Origin: Neocallimastix lanati (nom. inval.)
Taxonomy: Eukaryota; Neocallimastigomycota; Neocallimastigomycetes; Neocallimastigales; Neocallimastigaceae
Assembly: GCA_016946835.1 (NCBI GenBank)
Contig: JACVTC010000643.1
Location: forward strand, 1-13,864
Reading direction: 5' to 3'
Length of the DNA: 13,864 nt
Part shown: positions 7,417 to 13,864 of the stretch, piece by piece
How the letters are laid out: each line of letters begins with the position of its first letter
Position numbering within the stretch: position 1 is the stretch's first letter
Made by a program: the position numbers and the translations under genes
Notes under the pieces: generated by a model
Database searches by the model: none
What the model was told of the DNA's origin: nothing
Seen by the model: only the letters and a program-made list of their open reading frames with translations

Positions 7417-9054
7417 TATGTTTTTCTTTTTCAGAACTAAGAAGAGAATACAATTGTATTGTTTCATATATTAATTATTAAAATTATTGCTCTATTAATT
7501 ACAATTTAAATGAAAAATATGTTATAAATATATTGTTAAATGGGAAATATTAAGCAAAATATATCAAAAAGTAGAACCTTTATAAGAATGAAGTTGAATA
7601 AAGTTACTAAAAAAAAAAAAAAAAAAGATTAATAACCAACAGTTAATACACATATTCATTAATTCCAAACATAGCATCATAAAAAAGGGATGATGAAAGA
7701 AAAATAATTTATTTTATTTTTATTTTTTTAGGGAGGAAGAAATTAAAATTAATATCTTTGGTTTATAAACCTCCACAACTTTTATTATTTATTATTATAA
7801 TTTATTATTATTTATTATTATAATTTATTATTATTACTTTTTATTATTTATTTATTATTACTTTTTATTATTTATTTATTATTACTTTTTATTATTTATT
7901 TATTATTACTTTTTATTATTTATTATTACTCCCTTCTACAAACAGCGTTTCATATAATTTATATACGTATCATCGCTTTGGTAACAAAAGGTTACTTCTA
8001 CTATGAAATATGTTCTATACTGGCATGAGTGTCAGGTTTCATACACTTAGACAGTTCACTATAGGAGTTTTATAATGGTCATGTTTTTACATGTGTATAA
8101 ATATTAATATATACAAAATATTATATATAAAACATATATATAACATATAATTTACATATCAAACATTTTTATACTATATTTAAAATATATTATATATATC
8201 TTGTTATATATAATATACTATTATATATACATAATATATAACAATATTTACATATATATTAATATATATGTTTAAATATGCTAATTTTATATAACTGTTT
8301 ATATATATACTCAACCATACTACATTTTACATTAGTATTATGGTTAAAATAAAAAAAAAAAATAGAATAGAAATAAAAATTGAAATATAAATATACAATA
8401 ATAAATAAAACAAAATTAAACAAAACAAAAACTATTTATAAACTCTCATATATGGTAATAAAATATTTTAATTATTATCAATTCTTTCTTGTTATTTATT
8501 TTATTATACATGTATTAAAGGAAATTATTCTATATTGAAACAAAAAAAAAAAAAAAAAATACACGCATTATATATTTAAAATTATATAAAGAAATATCTT
8601 TTGAGATTATTTTTCATTTAATATATATATATATATTTCTTAATGATAGTATGTATTAACTGTAAATAACATATTTTATATTTTATATATTCTATAAAAA
8701 AAAATTAGTTTTTTTTTTTTACAATTTTTATATTTATATTAATAAAAAACTAAAGAAAAAAATTTTAAGGATAAATAAAAATTTAAAATGTAAATTTTTT
8801 TTTTATTTGCTTCAATTTTAATGTTATAATGTTAATATTTTGTTAATATTTATTTATTTAAAAAATAAGAAAAGAAAAAAAAAAAAAAAAAAGTAAAGGA
8901 AATTTAAATAATTTAAAAACAGATATGATGTGTATAAAAAAATTTTACTATTTTATTCCAAATTTTAAATAATTTTAATTTCTCTAATAAGAAAAATAAA
9001 AAATATCAAAAATAATAACTTTCATATATAAATTAATTATATTTGATATTTTAT
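7417..9054. other. Gene-free stretch with repeats and one higher-complexity block
   Basis: No gene was found on either strand. An A18 tract lies at 7609-7626, ATT-rich tandem repeats at about 7778-7912, A17 near 8543 and A18 near 8875. The part from about 7925 to 8100 has clearly more G and C (for example GGCATGAGTGTCAGG) but all frames are stopped within short distances. I looked for tRNA features there and found none. Confidence 0.6.
7817..7912. repeat. 24-bp tandem repeat
   Basis: The unit TTATTATTTATTTATTATTA plus CTTT occurs three times exactly (7841-7864, 7865-7888, 7889-7912). A diverged copy precedes it (7817-7840) and a partial one follows to about 7930. Further upstream, from about 7778, related TTATTATTTATTATTATAA units with a slightly shorter period occur. 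Confidence 0.85.
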
Positions 9055-9125
9055 AAAATAAACAAATTTATATACTTACATATAATAAACTTATATATAT
9101 ATAATTATATAAATTTGTTTATTTT
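9055..9125. repeat. Long A/T palindrome downstream of the protease gene
   Basis: Bases 9055-9074 are the exact reverse complement of 9106-9125 (AAAATAAACAAATTTATATA), and the interior continues to pair with few mismatches to a centre near 9090. On the protease strand it starts about 78 nt after the stop codon. It may act in 3' end formation or be a small foldback element; both are inferences. Confidence 0.6.
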
Positions 9126-9163
9126 TGAATATAAAAAAAAATAAATAAATAATATCATAGTAA

Positions 9164-9177
9164 TTTATTTATTTATT
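9164..9177 (-). terminator. Candidate polyadenylation signal of the protease gene
   Basis: Three overlapping AATAAA hexamers on the minus strand lie about 26-39 nt after the stop codon. The spacing is plausible for a fungal 3' end, but this word is very common in DNA this A/T-rich. Confidence 0.35.
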
Positions 9178-9202
9178 TTTTTTTTCTTCATCTGATACTT
9201 AT

Positions 9203-11251
9203 TTACATACATTCAGTAGGAACATCATAGTTATCAATGTAAAGGAATTCATCACCACTTTGAGAAGGTGGTTGAGCATTAATACCCATACCACGTTTGG
9301 CAAAACCTTTCCAGATAGCACAATGTAAATCTTTATCATTGAAACGTTGCTTTTGAGCAAGAACAATAGCATCACGAGCTTCTAAGAATGATGGATTACA
9401 TGGTTGAATCTTTAAGGCATCAATAACAATTTGAATCTATTTTTTATAATAAATAAAAATTAAAAATAAATATATATATATAAATATTTTATTCGTATTC
9501 ATTTTTTTTTTTTAATTTTTTTTTTTTAAAAAAAAAAATAAAGAAAAATAAAATTAAATAGAAAATAATAATAATAATAATAAAACACTTACAGCAAGAA
9601 CATTTCCTTCAGATTTACTAGTAATTTCACTTTCGGAAACATCATTAGAAATACCATGTAATTCAATAAAGTTCCATAAAACTTCATTTAAAGCATTAAC
9701 CCAAACTTCACCACCCATGTGACATTCTAATTGACCAGAAACTGGGTAGGTTAAAGATTTGTAAGTTAAATCGTTAATACTCATATCAGAACAAATTGGC
9801 TTTGTTCTAGCAAAAGTACCGTAAAGCCATTCAAACATGGTAAATGGATCATCACGTTTGTTGGTGGAATTAAGTTCCATGGCAATAGCAAAGAAATCAC
9901 TCCAACCTTCACTAAGAGCATTAGATTCATCACTACTTAAGCAACTAGTTTTGTCTGGTCCACCAGTTAAACGTTGAGTGACACCATGACTGTATTCATG
10001 AATCATAATTTGATTGACTAAGGCAGAATCCTTTTCAGGAGTTTGAGAAGTAAATGGATAAAGTCTCATCTTTGGAGAGAAACCATCAACTGGGGTAGCA
10101 AAGTTAGCATTGTTAGAACCGGAACGATCTTGAATTAAAACTTTAACAGGGTCGTTACCAGCACCACCCTTACCAAAGTTATTAACTTGGAAATTACCAA
10201 ATTGTTCATTGAAACCAAATTTATAGTAAACATCATGTAATTTATTAGTTAAAACGAAAACGTTGGTAGCAGCAGCACCAAAGTAATCTTCAACCTTTGG
10301 AGAATTAAGATCTAATGGATAATCGAAAACTAAGCTATCACCACCAAATGCTCTCTTAGTATCCATATCAATTTCAGAACCTTGATGGTTTTCTTGGACA
10401 ATAATATTATTACCAGAAGTATCTTTCGAACCGGTATGTTCATCAATATTATGCCAACCTAATGGAGAAGCTTCCTTATCGTATGGATCAACGTAAAGCA
10501 TACGACCATTAGTAATATCAATCTTATTCCATGGAATAGCATTGTAGACGGCATGACTGGCAATATTTTCAACATTTAATAAACCACCCGTTGTAGCACT
10601 AATTCTAGCTAAATACCAAGTTTCACCAATTTCAAGAGACAATTCCCAAACACAATCTACATACTTTTCAGAGATAGTAATGTATTTCTTTTCACCTCTT
10701 GCTGTTCTATCAAATGTGAAACTAACACCTTCAATAGTGTAGAGACCGTTCTTTTCACTGAATTCAGTTTCATCTTTATCGTATTTAAAGTTGAAGTATT
10801 CAGCAACCTTTGCTAAGGCATCTTCAATATCCAAATTTAAATTTTCAAGACCTTGCTTTGTTGGGTCAAATACTTCAACATCTTCCCAGACAGCTGCACC
10901 AGAAGATATAACAGAACGAGTTGGAATATCAATATTAATATTAGCAGCACTATTAATAATTTCATAACCGTTAACGGCTTGTGAAACATGAACGTATGCA
11001 GTATTAGTTTTTTCATCTCTTAAAACATTACCGATTTTAAATTCCATATTTGGATAATCTTTTTTTAAAGCATCCAAAGAAATTTGGGTAATATTTAATG
11101 GAACAGCATTATCAACAGCAGACGAAGCTGAACTCATAGGTGGTTTTTCAAAGTATTTAACAGTCTTCTTTGGGAAGAAACCACCAGCATTAACTGCTGA
11201 TAAGACAGAAGAGGCTATGACAAAAGTAGTTCTTAAATTACAAAATTTCAT
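9203..11251 (-). CDS. Fungalysin-type extracellular metalloprotease (peptidase family M36), two exons
   Basis: Two exons, 11251-9593 and 9436-9203, encode 630 residues, the usual fungalysin length. Family M36 enzymes are secreted zinc endopeptidases made as inactive precursors. Residues 1-22 form a signal peptide with a hydrophobic core and an AVNA end before GGFF. Residues 50-120 fit an FTP-type propeptide domain, and the catalytic domain begins around 235 (AVYNAIPWNKID). The zinc site is HEYSH at 418-422, with catalytic Glu419 and, 30 residues on, Glu448 in SEGWSDFFA as third ligand; the spacing equals that of known fungalysins. PCNPSFLEARDAI and IWKGFAKRGMG in exon 2 are standard C-terminal motifs. 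Possible N-glycosylation sites are Asn53 and Asn461. The start at 11251 is preferred over an upstream in-frame ATG at 11299 because the signal peptide starts there, the -3 base is A, and the extension is A/T-driven. There is no dockerin or other added domain. No frame damage is visible, and its composition differs from the flanks. Confidence 0.93.
9437..9592 (-). other. Intron of the fungalysin gene (156 bp, phase 0)
   Basis: On the coding strand the donor is GCT|GTAAGTG and the acceptor AAAAAATAG|ATTCAA. Joining them gives GNVLA followed by IQIVIDALK, the expected M36 sequence, in frame. The interior is A/T-rich with a TTA run near the donor and A and T tracts in the middle. If unspliced, the frame would run 12 residues (including six Leu from the TTA run) to a stop at 9554-9556. 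Confidence 0.9.
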
Positions 11252-11299
11252 TTTGATTTTATTATTTACTATTACTTTATTTTTAAATAATTGATTCAA

Positions 11300-11307
11300 T
11301 ATTTATA
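11300..11307 (-). promoter_or_regulatory. Candidate TATA-like element of the protease gene
   Basis: TATAAATA on the minus strand, about 50 nt before the chosen ATG. A/T richness makes such words frequent, so this is only a candidate. No other promoter motif could be supported. Confidence 0.25.
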
Positions 11308-11941
11308 AGAAATAGTGATAATAATATATTATATTCAATTTGATTGTTATTATTATATTTAAAATAAAATTTGAAAAAAAAAATTATTTAACAATATACA
11401 AAGTTTTATATTATAAAATATTTATTGTTAGTTGTTTTAATTTTATATAATTTAAAAGTAATTTATATTACAATATTAAATATTTACTTTAAATAAATAA
11501 TGATTTATAGGCTTAATATGATACAATTTATATTATTTTAAAAATGTCTATTAAACAATTTTTTGTTTTTTTTATTTGTTTGTTTTTAATTGTTTTGATT
11601 ATTTTAATTAATATTGAATAAATTATCTAATATATTTATAATTCTTTTTAATTATTATATAAAAATAATAATTTCGGTACAAAAAAGAATGTATAAATAT
11701 ATAGTTTTATTTTTTTAAAAAAAAAAAATTATTTAAATTACAAAAAAAAATGATTTATATTAAATATGAAAATAAATAATAAATAATATAATTAAATAAG
11801 AAATAAAATTTTAAATTATTTATGTTTTTTTATTTAAAAAAAAAAAAAATTAATAATTATTTTTTATAATTATTTAAACTTTTAATATTACTTGAAAATA
11901 TATCTATTTACAACAATATAATTTACAAATACTCATCAAAA

Positions 11942-11944
<3 letters not shown>

Positions 11945-11974
<30 letters not shown>
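11945..11974. repeat. Poly(A) tract, 30 A
   Basis: Uninterrupted A run. Confidence 0.9.
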
Positions 11975-11979
<5 letters not shown>

Positions 11980-13532
11980 AAATAAAAAGTACTTTTTTGA
12001 ATATTTATAACAAAAAAAAAAAAGAAAGAAAGAAAAAAGATAAAATAATTTTTAATAAATTATATATATATATATATAAATAAGCAAATAAATAATATTT
12101 AATTTATATATATAAAATATTAAAATATAAGATTTAATTAAAATAAAATAATATAAAATAAGAAAAAAATAAGAAAAAAATGTTCAATATTATTTATTTT
12201 AATTAAAAATAAACATGAAACTAGGAGACGATTTAACTATATAATAGAATTCATAATAATTTTTAATAATTTTAATAATTAAATAAAATAATTAATCAAT
12301 ATTCTATTTAATAAAACTCATAACGTTTAATAATTAATATTATTTTAAATAGTAATTATAATAAATAAAAATAATTTATTTATAATTTAATAAATCACTT
12401 TTTTTTTTTATTTATTTAATATTTAATAATTATAAAATAATAATAATTATAATAATAATATTAAATATTAATATTAATTTGATAAAAACCTATCAAAATT
12501 TTATTATTATTTAAAGTTCATTTTTCAATAATTAATTTTTTTTTTATTTTTTTTTTAATACTCCATTAAAAAATGTGAATAATAATATAAAAGTAAAAAA
12601 TAATAATAATAATAATAAACTTTATTATTTCCTAAAAGTTAATAGCGGTAACAAAATCATATATAAATATATTACAAATTAATTATAATAATAAATTGAA
12701 ACCATTAAAAGAACCTTTAAATTAAAATTATATTCAACGGTAAATAAAAAAAAATTAACAGTTTTTATATTAACTTTTAAATATATTACATTACATTATT
12801 TAATATATATTAAAAATATAGACATTATTCTATATATAGATAAATTATATATTAGATTGAAAAAAATACATTTCTAATATATTACAAATTTATTTTTAAT
12901 ATAAAATATTTAATTTATAATTATATATATCAAATATATTATATATATAATCCAAGTTTTTTTAATTTAACGAATAATTTTTATTAATTTAATATTTATT
13001 ACTAAGAATATTATATTATAAATATCCAATATAATTTCGAACTTTAATAATTAATGTTTTTTAATTGTGGTACAAGTTCTATATATTGATTGATTATATT
13101 TATTAAATAAATTTCTTTGTTATTAATATTATATATTTTTATTAAGATTAATAATAGAGTATATATTATTCTATATTGTAATATATTTATAATGTACTAC
13201 ATATATATTTATATAAAAAAAATAGCCATATAAAAAAATATTGAAAACTCAATTTACTACAGAGTGTGACATATTAAAAAATGAGAATTAATCAATTTAA
13301 TATTTATTTATTTATTTATTTATTAATTTTTACATTTCTTTTCATCATATCGCTTACTTTTTTCACCTTTAATTATTTATTAATTATTCAAATAATAAAT
13401 CGATAATACTAATAATAAAAAAGTTATGATTTATTATATAAAGTATTTAGAAATAATTAAAAGAAGATTAAAAAGTGATTTTTGTAGTTATTTATACAAT
13501 TATATTTAATATAAATTGAAATATTCAATTAG

Positions 13533-13603
13533 AATTAGTAATAGATTTTCAATAATAAAACTTAAAATTTTCAAAAATTAGTAAAAGATTTTCAATGATA
13601 AAA
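13533..13603 (+). repeat. 28-bp direct repeat, spacing 43 bp
   Basis: Bases 13533-13560 (AATTAGTAATAGATTTTCAA and on) recur at 13576-13603 with two differences. It is probably a local duplication. Confidence 0.6.
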
Positions 13604-13711
13604 ACAATAATTAAGTAAATTAATTACATATATACAAATATAATCATTGAATGAAATGGTAAAGAAAAAATAGCTCATGTTAAATGTTAGTGATTTAATG
13701 AATTTGGTGAT

Positions 13712-13840
13712 GTTATTTTATTAATAAATAACATAAATACATATTTTTTATTAGCTTTTATAATAGTTATTAAAATTAGTTATTACTATTATAAAAGCTA
13801 ATAAAAAATATGTATTTGTATTATTTATTAATAAAATAAC
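13712..13840. repeat. Hairpin with 56-bp arms
   Basis: Bases 13712-13767 pair with 13785-13840 at 54 of 56 positions around a 17-nt loop. The arms are mixed sequence, including TTAGCTTTTATAATAGT, so the symmetry is not just A/T coincidence. The two mismatches (13732 with 13820 and 13734 with 13818) are close together. It looks like a foldback element or a very small MITE. Pairing stops sharply at both outer ends, but no target-site duplication of clear length was seen. Confidence 0.75.
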
Positions 13841-13864
13841 TAAATTTGATAGATATATATATTG

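Larger units (their letters stand above)
11308..13711. other. Gene-free A/T-rich stretch
   Basis: It contains the upstream region of the protease gene, then only A/T-rich sequence. There is an A30 tract (11945-11974), a (TA)n run near 12060-12079 and short hairpins. No frame on either strand has non-repetitive coding character, and no RNA gene was recognised. Confidence 0.65.

Noticed and set aside
7925-8100. Possible tRNA in the G/C-richer block
   Set aside because: No T-loop consensus or cloverleaf could be assembled; only a 5-bp GTAAC/GTTAC stem was found.
11252-11299. Upstream in-frame ATG extending the protease by 16 residues
   Set aside because: The extension is A/T-driven sequence and would place 16 mostly polar residues before an otherwise typical signal peptide.

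Overview
The window looks like a gene-poor stretch of a very AT-rich fungal genome, most likely an anaerobic gut fungus (Neocallimastigomycota). This rests on extreme A/T content between genes, long A/T homopolymers and trinucleotide or tetranucleotide runs, A/T-ending codons, one intron-containing secreted fungalysin (M36) protease, and decayed Copia and Mutator-like (MULE) elements. The lineage is an inference; no ribosomal or housekeeping marker is present.

Layout from left to right. Positions 1-540 form an element-like block with perfect 52-bp inverted repeats at its two ends; the left one touches the window edge. Positions 541-4590 are A/T-rich sequence with many microsatellites, an unrecognised decayed coding fragment on the minus strand (2326-2589) and a short unrecognised open frame (3124-3330). 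Positions 4592-5492 hold a broken Copia-type retrotransposon: the integrase-side SH3-like segment, an Asn-rich linker, the C-terminal part of the reverse transcriptase and the start of RNase H, with the catalytic palm missing and three frame changes. Positions 5785-7158 hold a broken MULE transposase. It is split by a 375-bp MITE-like element (6461-6835) with a 9-bp target-site duplication; removing the insert and one duplication copy reconnects the transposase in frame. Positions 7159-9050 are mostly simple repeats, including a perfect (ATTT)28 array and a 24-bp tandem array.

The only intact gene is on the minus strand: a fungalysin metalloprotease of 630 residues, in two exons (11251-9593 and 9436-9203) around a 156-bp intron. 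It has a signal peptide, an FTP-type propeptide, the HEYSH zinc site and the usual C-terminal region, and should be a secreted zymogen. Its base composition is clearly less A/T-skewed than the flanks. A palindrome lies about 80 bp beyond its stop codon. Positions 11308-13711 show no convincing gene, and the window ends with a 56-bp-armed hairpin (13712-13840).

The genes do not form a pathway. The picture is one functional secreted protease in a graveyard of mobile elements, where a nested insertion records the order of events: MULE first, MITE second, then continued decay.
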